Origin: Methanocorpusculum sp. UBA424
GTDB lineage: Archaea; Halobacteriota; Methanomicrobia; Methanomicrobiales; Methanocorpusculaceae
DNA: 64,000 bases
Direction: 5' to 3'
Assembly: GCA_002498375.1 (NCBI GenBank)
Contig: DAHC01000008.1
Coordinates: 19,162-83,161, forward strand
The notes under the pieces were generated by a model. It had not been told where the DNA came from. It worked only from the letters and a program-made list of their open reading frames with translations, and did no database searches. The position numbers were made by a program, and so were the translations under genes. Of this stretch, positions 8,768-17,248 are shown piece by piece (the stretch's first letter is position 1; each line of letters starts with the position of its first letter).

Positions 8768-9366
8768 TCGACATAAAAGGCACACTCGTCTCCGAAGGTC
8801 AAGGAGGGGTGTATAATGAGCGGATGCTTGGAAACTTCCGCGTCTGGGATCCCTACCGGAGCAAACTTGCCGCTCTCTGGTATCTGGACAAAACGACCGC
8901 CCTTGGCAAGGACGAGGTCGTTTTGTATCTCGGAGCTGCGAACGGCACGACCGTTTCCCACGTGGCCGACTATGTTGAGTCCGTATACGCAGTGGAGTTT
9001 GCCCCCCGCCCGATGGAGGATCTTCTCGCGGTCGCGAAAAAACGCAAAAACATCGTTCCGATCTACGCGGATGCGACCAGGCCTGTCCGGTACGCCGCTC
9101 TCCTTGAGCCGGCGGATCTGCTGTATCAGGATGTCGCCCAGCCCGATCAGGCAGGGATCGCGGTGAAGCATCTGCCGTTTGTAAAGTCCGGCGGCCGTCT
9201 CATTCTGATGCTGAAGACCCGGAGCGTGGATATCAGAAAGTCCGCAGATGAGGTTTTTGCCGATACGTGTGAGGAACTGACGGCAGGCGGGTATCTCGTG
9301 GAAAAAAGCGTCTGGCTCGATCCGTATCACAAGGATCACGCGGCGATCGTCTGCAGAAAACGCTGA
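8764..9366 (+). CDS. flpA: Fibrillarin-like rRNA/tRNA 2'-O-methyltransferase
   Basis: S-adenosylmethionine-dependent methyltransferase of box C/D RNPs. The 200-residue length is normal. Motif I reads VLYLGAANGTT (about 57-67); AVEFAPRP follows as motif II, and YQDVAQPDQ is the fibrillarin signature near 120. The catalytic K-D-K-H tetrad is represented by conserved positions such as the D of the YQDVAQ stretch and the DPYHKDHA end. Translationally coupled to the Nop5 gene through an ATGA overlap. Confidence is high because both fold and neighbourhood agree. Confidence 0.95.
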   Translation: MIDIKGTLVSEGQGGVYNERMLGNFRVWDPYRSKLAALWYLDKTTALGKDEVVLYLGAANGTTVSHVADYVESVYAVEFAPRPMEDLLAVAKKRKNIVPIYADATRPVRYAALLEPADLLYQDVAQPDQAGIAVKHLPFVKSGGRLILMLKTRSVDIRKSADEVFADTCEELTAGGYLVEKSVWLDPYHKDHAAIVCRKR

Positions 9367-9425
9367 GCTGCTGATCATCCAGATCAGGCGTCCAGACTTG
9401 AGGGCGGATGAATGGAGGAGTTTTC

Positions 9426-10607
9426 ATGATAAAGGATATAATGAAAAACATAGTAAAAGACCGCCCCTTAGGTTCGAAAAACAACACCGCTGTTCTTTTC
9501 TATTTGGAAAATCAGTTCGCAACTCTGGGATATGATATACAAAAATTACCCTTTTTGTGCACGACCTGGAAAACAGGATACTCCTGTCTGAAGCTGCAGG
9601 AAAGAAGTATCGAAGTACATGCAAGCCCTTTTTCGCCGTCTTTCGAGGGATGTGGGAAGTTGGCATTTGCAGAATCAATAGACGAATTATCAGACCTGGA
9701 ATGTCAAAATCTCATTCTGATTTTAGGCGGCGACTTGGTCTCCGTTTCTCTGCAGCCCAAAAACTATCCTTTTTACTATCCCGATGAGCACAAAAACCTT
9801 ATCGAACTGCTTGAGAAAAAACAGCCCGCGGCAATTATTGCGGCCACGGGTAAGCATCCTCTCTGCGGTCTGGAGCCATTTCCGCTTTTTGAAGACGGGA
9901 ATTTTCTCATTCCATCCGCATACATTCATGAAGATCTGTTTTCAGACCTCCAAACCAGTGATCCCCGGTCATTGGCACATCTTTCGATACGATCAGGAAA
10001 AACAACGCAGCAAAGCTGTCAGCTCGTGGGAATGAAAAAAGCAGAAAAGAGCGCCGGAAAGATCGTGATATGTGCGCATATGGATTCTAAGTACGATACA
10101 CCGGGAGCACTAGATAATGCGGCAGGTGTAGCGGTTTTATTGGAAACCGCAAAGAAGCTCCAGAGTTCTAGGTATGATATCGAAATCGTGCCGTTTAATG
10201 GCGAGGAGTATTATGAAGCCAGCGGAGAAGTTGCATACTTAAGGTATATTGAGGAAAATCACGACAAAATCGCCTTTGTTGTAAATATTGATTCCCCCTG
10301 TCATGTCGGATCCGAGATAGCCGTATCTCTGTATAATTTTTCGGCTGATGCAAAACAATGTGCAGACAGCCTGATGGATGGAAGGCGAAAGGTCGTCTAT
10401 GGTCCGGAATGGTATGCCGGCGATCATGCGGCATTTGCGTTCAGAGGGATCCCCTGTATGGTGATAACCTCGTCTGATCTGTTTGACGGAGGGTTGAATG
10501 ATACCCATACCATAAGAGATACTATGGAAAACGTCGATCCCGGCCTTGTGGAATATGCAGCTGACTATATCAGCGATTTTGTTTCTCTGATCTCATCAGA
10601 TGAATGA
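9426..10607 (+). CDS. M28 family metallopeptidase
   Basis: A 393-residue zinc aminopeptidase-like protein. Metal ligands of the M28 family are in order: CAHMDSKYDTPGALDNAAG in the central part (His and bridging Asp), EEYYEASGE (catalytic and zinc-binding Glu) about 40 residues later, then NIDSP. A late histidine in NDTHTIRDT completes the set. The ATG at 9426 is preferred to the ATG at 9408 because a perfect GGAGG (9414-9418) sits seven bases before it. No signal peptide is evident, so it should be cytoplasmic. The N-terminal third lacks clear motifs. It stands alone; its peptide substrate is unknown. Confidence 0.85.
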   Translation: MIKDIMKNIVKDRPLGSKNNTAVLFYLENQFATLGYDIQKLPFLCTTWKTGYSCLKLQERSIEVHASPFSPSFEGCGKLAFAESIDELSDLECQNLILILGGDLVSVSLQPKNYPFYYPDEHKNLIELLEKKQPAAIIAATGKHPLCGLEPFPLFEDGNFLIPSAYIHEDLFSDLQTSDPRSLAHLSIRSGKTTQQSCQLVGMKKAEKSAGKIVICAHMDSKYDTPGALDNAAGVAVLLETAKKLQSSRYDIEIVPFNGEEYYEASGEVAYLRYIEENHDKIAFVVNIDSPCHVGSEIAVSLYNFSADAKQCADSLMDGRRKVVYGPEWYAGDHAAFAFRGIPCMVITSSDLFDGGLNDTHTIRDTMENVDPGLVEYAADYISDFVSLISSDE

Positions 10608-11164
10608 GCCAAAAGAGACGGATAGAGATGGCCTGCAAACGTTATATTCACTCCCTGAAAGTAAAAAGAGCAGACAGTTATCCAGTATACGAAATCAACG
10701 TACATACAGATATCTCATAGGAACTATGGGGGTATTTGCCGACTTGTCAGCTACTTGCCGAATCGTTTGACAACAACAAAACCCCAAATTCTTGCTTTAA
10801 ATCTAAAAATAACGTATATTATAATTATATTAATTGTATTTTACAATTTTCCACAAATGAAAGAGAGACGCCCGCAGATCCTCCACGGCCGGCATGCCGA
10901 TCATCCAACCTCTCCTCTCCTCTCACCTTTGTCAAATGGATCAAATTGGCAAATACCTGTATTAAACCCAGATTATAACTCAGATTCTCAAAATAAGCCA
11001 GTAGGCACTTTCCAAACCATTTGGCAAATAGCCTCATTTTTCGGCAAGTCAGCACCCGTTCTTCCCAGCCTGCCTTTTTTGTTCACCGACTGCTGTCCTC
11101 AGAAAAATTCAACGGGCTAAAAGAAATGACAACACCACCTAACCCCTCCCTCTAAAAAAAATAG
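10608..11164. other. Non-coding interval with an AT-rich core and iterated TTGGCAAATA-type motifs
   Basis: No convincing gene on either strand. Near 10684-10712 lies a piece of the dispersed repeat (ATACGAAATC-ACGTACATA). An AT-rich core sits at about 10795-10855. Around it are GGTATTTGCC at 10731-10740 and its exact reverse complement at 10948-10957. ACTTGCCG at 10753-10760 also has its reverse complement at 11042-11049, and a further GGCAAATA is at 11023. Open frames across it have no recognisable protein character. Confidence 0.4.
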
Positions 11165-12136
11165 TTACTCTTTTCTCGGCACTGGACAGGTTCCGTAGTC
11201 ATGTCTCCGGATCCTACGCAGCGAGAGTATGAAGAAAACCGAGACGATGGTCACGGTAATGATCGGCGCGATCCAGATCGGCAGCTCCACGCCGAACCCT
11301 TCCGAGCACATGATCAGACCCAGACAAAGGATCGAATACATCGCGCCGTTTTTCAGATACGCATATTTTCGGATACTGTCGATATTTCTGATTGTCAGTT
11401 CACGGACCACCAATGCCCCGATACCGTTACCGATCAGGATCAGAGGAACCGACATCGTGAATGCAAACGCACCCACAACACCGTCTATCGAAAACGTCGC
11501 ATCGATCACTTCAAGAAGCATCAGTTTACTGATCTGGGATTTATGGCTCGCCGATTCCGGATCGCCTGTTCCTTTCTCAAGCTCCAGCGTTTTCGCATCC
11601 GCAAACAGACGGAATCCCTGCATCACGAAAAAGATCGCCGAACCCGCGACCGCCGCGATGGCGAGGAACGGATTTATCTGTACAGCGAAGTAGACAAGCG
11701 CCAAAAGAACAAGCGCTGCCACCGCATAGAACCAGGGGCCGGTTCTGGAAAAAGCCAGTTCTCCGGGCACGATACAGTTCTTCTGCTCTGCCATAAACCA
11801 GTGCAGAAACAAAAACACCATGAATACTCCGCCCGCGAGAAGGAGGAATGGAGCACTCTGCTCCATCGCCAGCGCCGCCGCTTCATCCCCGGAGAACGTC
11901 GCGGTAAGAGCTCCTATCGGACCAAGCGAAGGGGCCGAGGCCCAAATAATTGCCCAGGGAAGAATACCGCGGACACCGAACACCGCGATGATAAGACCCC
12001 AGGTAAGGAACCAGCGCCGCGCCCAGGCCTTCATCGTCGATAAAATATCCGCATTAATGATGGCATTATCTATGCTGGCAACGGTTTCGAAGGCAACAAG
12101 GCCGATGATCACCACTACGGCGTAGAATATGTCCAT
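11165..12136 (-). CDS. DUF475/TerC-like integral membrane protein
   Basis: About 323 residues with eight or more hydrophobic segments. The family marks are E-T-V-A-S-I-D-N-A-I in the first helix and LLEVIDATFSIDGVVGAFA in the middle. These paired acidic/Asn motifs within helices are shared with TerC/YjbE transporters, for which metal export (for example manganese) is the best known role. I prefer the internal ATG at 12136, since the hydrophobic FYAVVVIIGL start fits the family; an upstream in-frame start at 12175 exists. No Shine-Dalgarno is seen at either, so the mRNA may be leaderless. The single-gene transcription unit has no metal-related neighbours. Confidence 0.8.
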   Translation of the reverse strand: MDIFYAVVVIIGLVAFETVASIDNAIINADILSTMKAWARRWFLTWGLIIAVFGVRGILPWAIIWASAPSLGPIGALTATFSGDEAAALAMEQSAPFLLLAGGVFMVFLFLHWFMAEQKNCIVPGELAFSRTGPWFYAVAALVLLALVYFAVQINPFLAIAAVAGSAIFFVMQGFRLFADAKTLELEKGTGDPESASHKSQISKLMLLEVIDATFSIDGVVGAFAFTMSVPLILIGNGIGALVVRELTIRNIDSIRKYAYLKNGAMYSILCLGLIMCSEGFGVELPIWIAPIITVTIVSVFFILSLRRIRRHDYGTCPVPRKE

Positions 12137-12217
12137 GAAAAGTACACTGTATTCGACTCCCCGGAATATAAACATGTGCTGTTTTTCATCATACGGATTT
12201 TTTAGGATACGGGGCCA

Positions 12218-12835
12218 ATGTATGGTACTGATTCAATGGACATCTTTTCACGTTCCTCCTCCTCCTCAAAGACCTTTATTGAAGATACGGTCACGGCTCT
12301 TCTTTCTGCAGAGACAAATCAGGCGGCCGCAGAAATAATCGGACGTGCCCTGTCTGCCTACACGGTTTTTGATCTGCAGTACATCGGCGGCTATCTGAAA
12401 CGTGAGGTCGATCGACTCCCGGATCCGTACCGCCGGCTGTACAAACCGTACTGTATGGACCTCTTCGATCAGTACCATGCATTCATGCAGGAGTACAGGC
12501 CAGGGATCGTCTGCTCCGGTCCGCTTCCAGACATCGGTCTCTGGAAAAAATACTGGGCGCCTGTTCCCGAACACTGCTTTCAGGACACGGTCCGCTCGGA
12601 AAACATCCTGCCCCCCCAGGATCACCCTCTCGCAAAATTCTTCTACCGTCTGGTATTTGCCTACGTCATGTTCGTAAAAGGAGGCTGCGGTCATCCTGTT
12701 GGCATGCCGTTTCCAGGAGGCCTCCGGATCCGTCAGGAGGGAGACATCGTCTACTGCCCGATCCGCGACCGGGAAAAGGACCTTCCCCTGGCGCTGTGTA
12801 ACTACTGTCCGGCAAAACAGGATCCCGAGTACTGA
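12218..12835 (+). CDS. UPF0305 (DUF2115) family protein
   Basis: A 205-residue protein typical of the methanogen-restricted UPF0305/DUF2115 family. The C-terminal half has a cysteine-containing pattern (GGCGHPVGMPFPGG, then YCPIRDRE, then LCNYCPAKQ) suggesting a metal or iron-sulfur site. An earlier conserved stretch reads LPDPYRRLYKPYCMDLF. The role is unknown. An in-frame ATG at 12236 (MDIFSRSS) is an alternative start. It lies between a TerC-like gene on the other strand and the antiporter gene downstream in the same direction. Confidence 0.8.
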   Translation: MYGTDSMDIFSRSSSSSKTFIEDTVTALLSAETNQAAAEIIGRALSAYTVFDLQYIGGYLKREVDRLPDPYRRLYKPYCMDLFDQYHAFMQEYRPGIVCSGPLPDIGLWKKYWAPVPEHCFQDTVRSENILPPQDHPLAKFFYRLVFAYVMFVKGGCGHPVGMPFPGGLRIRQEGDIVYCPIRDREKDLPLALCNYCPAKQDPEY

Positions 12836-12892
12836 GACCTCGGACATACTTGAGAAATTCTTTTTAGTAGCACAACCTAAATCAAGATACTT

Positions 12893-14158
12893 ATGTTGGA
12901 AGAACTCGTATCCACCATCGAATTTCAGATGAGTCTGCTGTTATTCGTGGCATTGGGCGGTTATCTTCTCGCGACACGGATACACCAGTCCGCGGTCATC
13001 GGCGAGATCCTGGTCGGTCTGATCGTTGGACCGAGTGTTCTCGGCCTTATCACCTATACGGATTTTGTCCAGAGTCTTGCGGGTCTTGGCGCTATTATCC
13101 TGCTGTTTGTCATCGGATTTGAGTTTGAACTGCGCGACATCACCAACTGGAAATATATCGTGATCGCTCTATTGGGTGTCATTGTTCCCTGGATCGGGGG
13201 GTACATCACCGCAGTCTTCTTCGGCATGGACTTTTACAGCGCAATCTTCATTGGCACCGCGCTGACCGCGACCAGTATCGCGATCACGGCAAATGTTCTG
13301 CGCGAGATGGGCAAACTTCATCAGCCGTTTGCCAAAGCGATCATCGGCGCTGCGGTTATCGATGATATCTTAAGTTTGATCGTGCTCTCGATCTGTGTCG
13401 ATCTTGCGGCGACCGGAGAACTGATCCCGGTCTCTGTCGGCCTGACGGTCATCAAAGCGTTTGCCTTCGTTATCATCGCTGCAGTCCTTGGTGTCAAGTT
13501 CATCCCTATACTCATTACCAAAATGGACGGGACCAAGATCGCCCGGCAGTTCCCGGAGTTTGTGTTCATCTTTGCGATGATGATCGCATTTTTCTATGCG
13601 ATGATGGCAGAGGCAGTTGGAATTTCTGCGATCGTCGGGGCCTTCCTTGCGGGTGTCTGCGTGAACAGGGTGAGCCTGAAACATAGTCTGGATATCAAAC
13701 TCGGCGCCGAGTATCTGTATATTATATTCGCGGCAATCTTCTTCGTGTCTCTTGGTATCATCGCCGATCTGCGGTATCTTACCCCTGACATGGCTCTGTT
13801 CATCGTGATCCTGACGATCGTCGCTATTATCACGAAAGTTATCGGCTGCGGTCTTCCCGCCAAACTGGCCGGTATGAGTTGGCGGGACGCGGCGGTTATC
13901 GGGATCGGGATGACCCCCCGCGGGGAGGTGGCCATGATCGTTGGCCTTATTGCTCTGACTCACTTCCAGGAGATGGCGGCAAAAGCCGTAGATCCGTCCG
14001 AGGCGGCATCTCTCCTTCAGTTAGGAAACGAGCTGTTTATCGCGATCGTGGTGATAGCTCTTGTAACGACCGTGATCGTTCCGCTGGTTTACAAAGGCTT
14101 CTTTTTCCGAGGCGAGAAGCCGAAGTCCGTTGTATGTGAGCAGGAAGCAGAGAGTTAG
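12893..14158 (+). CDS. CPA2-family cation/proton antiporter
   Basis: A 421-residue integral membrane protein with about 12 helices. It is of the monovalent cation:proton antiporter-2 type (NapA/KefB-like, Na+/H+ exchanger domain). Diagnostic segments include VIGEILVGLIVGPSVLGL near the start, AAVIDDILSLIVLSI carrying the paired-Asp transport motif mid-protein, and GMTPRGEVAMIVG in the last third. No RCK/TrkA-N domain is attached. It probably exchanges Na+ or K+ for protons in ion homeostasis, relevant in an organism that bioenergetically couples ions. The TAG stop overlaps the stop of the convergent radical SAM gene by three bases. Confidence 0.9.
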   Translation: MLEELVSTIEFQMSLLLFVALGGYLLATRIHQSAVIGEILVGLIVGPSVLGLITYTDFVQSLAGLGAIILLFVIGFEFELRDITNWKYIVIALLGVIVPWIGGYITAVFFGMDFYSAIFIGTALTATSIAITANVLREMGKLHQPFAKAIIGAAVIDDILSLIVLSICVDLAATGELIPVSVGLTVIKAFAFVIIAAVLGVKFIPILITKMDGTKIARQFPEFVFIFAMMIAFFYAMMAEAVGISAIVGAFLAGVCVNRVSLKHSLDIKLGAEYLYIIFAAIFFVSLGIIADLRYLTPDMALFIVILTIVAIITKVIGCGLPAKLAGMSWRDAAVIGIGMTPRGEVAMIVGLIALTHFQEMAAKAVDPSEAASLLQLGNELFIAIVVIALVTTVIVPLVYKGFFFRGEKPKSVVCEQEAES

Positions 14159-15993
14159 ACCCTTCTTTTTTTCGAGCTGCCGGATTTTTTCACCGGCGGC
14201 AGACCTTTGTTCGGCACGAGATCCCCGATCAGGTCACTTCTTCCGGCCTTCAAAAGGCCGGAGACGACATAATCATACTGTTTTGGATCCTTCCACTGAA
14301 GAAGCGCTCTCTGGATCCTTTTCTCATCTCCAAGGGGGACATGGACTTTTTTGCCGGTCAGGGGATCGAGTCCGGTGTAGTACATCGCGGTCGAAAGGGT
14401 CATCGGGACCGGAGTGAAGTCCTGGACCTGTTCGGTGTACATGCCCATCTCTCTGAGATAGAGGGCAAGGGTGACCATGTCGTCTATCCGGCATCCCGGA
14501 TGGGACGACATGAGATACGGAACGAGGTACTGACGTTTCGGTTTGTCCTTCTGCAGAGCATCGAACCGTTTGCAGAAGGCATCGAAGGCCGCTTTTCCAG
14601 GTTTGTTCATCAGCCGGGTGACCCGGTCGCTGATATGTTCGGGCGCGACTTTGAGGTGGCCGGAGATGTGGCGTTCGGTCAGCTCTTTCAGGTATTTGTC
14701 CCCGTCTTCGGTATTGGGGATGAGGTCGTATCTTACCCCTGAGCTGATGAAAACATGTTTGACTTTCCGGATCCGCGATACGTTTCTAAGCAGGGATAAC
14801 TGTTCTTCCGTGCCCATTTTGAGCGAAGGGCAGGTCGTGCAGTTTTTGTCGGGGCATGGGCCGTTCTTCTCCCAGTTTGCACAATGGGATGCATACATGT
14901 TTGCCGAAGGTCCTCCAAGGTCCGAGACGGTTCCCCGAAACTCGGGCATTTTGGCGATCCTTTCTACTTCCCTGAGGATCGAAGCCTCGCTTCGCGAGAC
15001 GATCTCTTTTCCCTGGTGATGGGTGATGGCGCAAAACGAGCAGGCGCCGAAACATCCCCGATGGGTGGTGACGGAGAACTGGATCGGGGTAAGTGCCGGG
15101 ATCGGTTCCTTATACGCCGGGTGCTGTTTTCTTGTGTACGGGAGTTCGTAAATGATGTCGAGTTCCTCCGTCGTAAGCGGCCTTGCAGGCGGGTTCTGGA
15201 CGATGACGGTCTTTGGGTGGGGCTGGATCAGGGTGTCTTTCGAGAGGTACTGGGTCCTGAATGCTTCAGCATAGATCTCCGTCTTGACTACGTCAGGATA
15301 TCCCGGAAGGACGGTCCCGGCCGGCGGATGTTCCCGGAACGCGGCTATGCTCATCGTGTAGCAGGTGCCTCTGATGTCTGTCAGGTCTCTGACACTTTCA
15401 CCGTTTTTCAGGCGGGAGGCGATCTCGATCAGCTGGAGTTCGCCCATGCCGTAGACGAGAAGCGAGGCCGGAGCGTCGGCAAGCATCCCCTGTTTGACGG
15501 TGTCGCTCCAGTAATCGTAATGAGCGAAGCGTCTGAGACTTGCTTCGATCCCGCCGATGATTATCGGGGTGTCTTTGAACAGACGGTGCAGGATATTCGT
15601 GTAAACGAGGGTCGTTTTTTCCGGGCGGGTGGGTTTTCCTCCGGGCGAATACGCATCGTCGTGCCGGCGGCGGAGTGCCGGGGTGTAGGCGCTGACCATG
15701 GGGTCAACGGCTCCGGGAAGGATGGCGAAGAAGAGGTTTGGTCTGCCGAATTGTGCGAAGTCGGTCCCTTCCCGGTCTTTCCAGTCGGGCTGGCTGATTA
15801 TCGCAACGGAGAATCCTGCGTTGATCAGTGTTCGTCCGAGGAGTGCGGCGGCAAATGACGGATGATCGACATAGGCGTCAGCTGATACGAGGATGATGTC
15901 CGGGGTGTTTTTCCCGGTCATTTTTAACTCCTCAGCTGTTATTGGAATATAGTGCGGCTGCCCGGCGATGTTTCCGGTGGTGATTGAAGGCAT
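14155..15993 (-). CDS. YgiQ-type radical SAM protein (UPF0313)
   Basis: A 612-residue protein matching the YgiQ/UPF0313 radical SAM family. The N-terminal cobalamin-binding-like region contains DIILVSADAYVDHPSF. The CxxxCxxC cluster site is GCFGACSFCAI at about residues 313-322. The C-terminal YgiQ domain has RRQYLVPYLMSSHPGC-like sequence (here KRQYLVPYLMSSHPGCR) and a lysine-rich tail. It probably uses a 4Fe-4S cluster and S-adenosylmethionine, perhaps with B12. The reaction is unknown for the family. The single-gene minus-strand unit ends tail-to-tail with the antiporter gene. Confidence 0.9.
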   Translation of the reverse strand: MPSITTGNIAGQPHYIPITAEELKMTGKNTPDIILVSADAYVDHPSFAAALLGRTLINAGFSVAIISQPDWKDREGTDFAQFGRPNLFFAILPGAVDPMVSAYTPALRRRHDDAYSPGGKPTRPEKTTLVYTNILHRLFKDTPIIIGGIEASLRRFAHYDYWSDTVKQGMLADAPASLLVYGMGELQLIEIASRLKNGESVRDLTDIRGTCYTMSIAAFREHPPAGTVLPGYPDVVKTEIYAEAFRTQYLSKDTLIQPHPKTVIVQNPPARPLTTEELDIIYELPYTRKQHPAYKEPIPALTPIQFSVTTHRGCFGACSFCAITHHQGKEIVSRSEASILREVERIAKMPEFRGTVSDLGGPSANMYASHCANWEKNGPCPDKNCTTCPSLKMGTEEQLSLLRNVSRIRKVKHVFISSGVRYDLIPNTEDGDKYLKELTERHISGHLKVAPEHISDRVTRLMNKPGKAAFDAFCKRFDALQKDKPKRQYLVPYLMSSHPGCRIDDMVTLALYLREMGMYTEQVQDFTPVPMTLSTAMYYTGLDPLTGKKVHVPLGDEKRIQRALLQWKDPKQYDYVVSGLLKAGRSDLIGDLVPNKGLPPVKKSGSSKKRRV

Positions 15994-16084
15994 GCTTATC
16001 CGTATGATGGGCTCTCTACGGAGATTAAGATTTACGCGGGATGTCCACGTTCAGAATCTATATATAGTAAAATGAATTATATAC

Positions 16085-16219
16085 CAATTAATGAACATCG
16101 GTTATACCGATACTTCATGACGCAGAAAACACAGATTTTCCCTATATAGAACCATACACACACACCAGCAGACCCCGGATCCGATCCACACCATCAAAAG
16201 AGATCCGGGGAGTTTTTTT
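16085..16219 (+). ncRNA. Candidate small RNA with its own TATA box and terminator
   Basis: Downstream of a strong TATA-like CTATATATAG (16059-16068) lies a perfect 11-bp hairpin in two blocks (ATGAA..TTCAT with ATCGGT/ACCGAT, 16091-16118). About 50 bases later comes a 9-bp stem (16173-16181 with 16202-16210) followed by a T-rich run. This is the layout of a short stable RNA of about 130 bases. Only two tiny overlapping open frames (9 and 10 codons) are inside. The interval 15994-16481 otherwise holds no gene that I can support. No expression evidence is available. Confidence 0.35.
16173..16219 (+). terminator. Intrinsic terminator-like hairpin with T run
   Basis: CCCCGGATC at 16173-16181 pairs perfectly with GATCCGGGG at 16202-16210 and is followed by seven T residues. 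No gene ends shortly before it on the plus strand, so it must serve a non-coding transcript or be a relic. Confidence 0.6.
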
Positions 16220-16394
16220 ATTTTATTTTGACGGGATTCCCGCTATTTGAAAAAAAACGGAAGCTATTTATTACATTATGTAAAATAGATTGTACGCTGA
16301 AGGATGGATCCGGTGAATGCCGCTTTCCTGTTCTTCAGTACCACAACAGAAAAAAGCAGAATCAGATTTTTTCTCATACCACCATACCAGGATG

Positions 16395-16425
16395 CCCGCC
16401 CCCTTCCCACACACACGCGGGCGGG
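16395..16425. terminator. GC-rich hairpin upstream of the DUF2178 gene
   Basis: CCCGCCC at 16395-16401 pairs perfectly with GGGCGGG at 16419-16425, then comes a T-rich stretch. It lies 57 bases before the DUF2178 start, where it could end read-through from upstream or act in the leader. Confidence 0.35.
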
Positions 16426-16481
16426 TATTTCTATTTTGCAAATCCTTATAGTGTTCAATTACCATAAAGTAGGATTATCTG

Positions 16482-16994
16482 ATGAAGAAAAATACGTTCT
16501 ATATTATATGCGGTCTGATGGCTGTCTTGCTTCTTCTCTTATTCTGGCTCTCGATAGATCTTTCGAGTCCGATTATTATCGCAGTTTCGATCATTCACGC
16601 GGCTGTGCTTTTCTTCGTTCTCAAACAGCGTGTCACCGACATCGTTCAGGATGAACGCAGTGTTCTCATCGATATGAAAACCGCCGCCGCAACGATAAAG
16701 GCTTCGGTCGTTCTTTTCCTGACGGTGAATGTTGCTACGATCGTGTATGTGTTCAGCGGTCCCCTGGGTTTTCAGTCATTTACCTATCATCGCCCAAATG
16801 ACGTGATGCTCCCTGCCGGGAGTTTAGAATCCGTTCCGTATTTTCCCGTCCCGCCCGAGATGATCCCGATTTCACAGCTGGGGTTATTTGCCGTACTGCA
16901 GCTCATTTTGATTGTTGCGGCGCTCTTCATCTATGTCGGATTCAGGTTCTATTACGCCCGTAAGTTCGGGGTTTGGGGTGAAGATGAAGAATAA
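16482..16994 (+). CDS. DUF2178 family membrane protein
   Basis: A 170-residue protein with four hydrophobic segments (about 6-24, 28-46, 70-92, 130-155). A cytoplasmic loop, TDIVQDERS, contains the conserved DER of the DUF2178 family. Its function is unknown. The next gene, a small XRE regulator, begins inside its last codons. Membrane protein plus compact regulator is a recurrent pair in bacteria and archaea, in which the membrane partner may influence the regulator. That coupling is inference. Confidence 0.8.
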   Translation: MKKNTFYIICGLMAVLLLLLFWLSIDLSSPIIIAVSIIHAAVLFFVLKQRVTDIVQDERSVLIDMKTAAATIKASVVLFLTVNVATIVYVFSGPLGFQSFTYHRPNDVMLPAGSLESVPYFPVPPEMIPISQLGLFAVLQLILIVAALFIYVGFRFYYARKFGVWGEDEE

Positions 16995-17175
16995 GATCAA
17001 GGTCTACCGGGCTATGCACGATCTGACCCAGGACGCTCTCGCAAAAGAACTGGGTGTGACCCGCCAGACGATTCTTGCCATAGAAAAAGGCAAGTACGAT
17101 CCGTCCCTTGAACTGGCGTTTAGGATCTCCCGGTATTTTCAGACGCCGATAGAAGAAATATTTCTCTTCGAGTGA
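16984..17175 (+). CDS. Small XRE-family transcriptional regulator
   Basis: A 63-residue protein that is almost only a Cro/C1-type helix-turn-helix. TQDALAKELGVTRQTILAIE spans helices 2-3, followed by KGKYDPSLELAFRISRYF and PIEEIF. I chose the ATG at 16984 because MKNKIKVYRAMHDL is the normal family N-terminus; longer upstream frames read the DUF2178 gene out of frame. It overlaps that gene by 11 bases, so the two are co-translated. Probably autoregulatory. Confidence 0.9.
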   Translation: MKNKIKVYRAMHDLTQDALAKELGVTRQTILAIEKGKYDPSLELAFRISRYFQTPIEEIFLFE

Positions 17176-17248
17176 TCCCAGATCTCAATCATTCCGATCT
17201 TCTTTTCCGGGGTATGGATAAAGAACATTTGCTAAAAAAGGTTATGAT

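Noticed and set aside
10755..11120. 121-codon frame in the gene-free interval
   Set aside because: Low-complexity, no ribosome-binding site, and it crosses the AT-rich core and inverted motifs.
16304..16654. 116-codon frame before the DUF2178 gene
   Set aside because: It overlaps the well-supported DUF2178 gene out of frame and crosses the GC hairpin.
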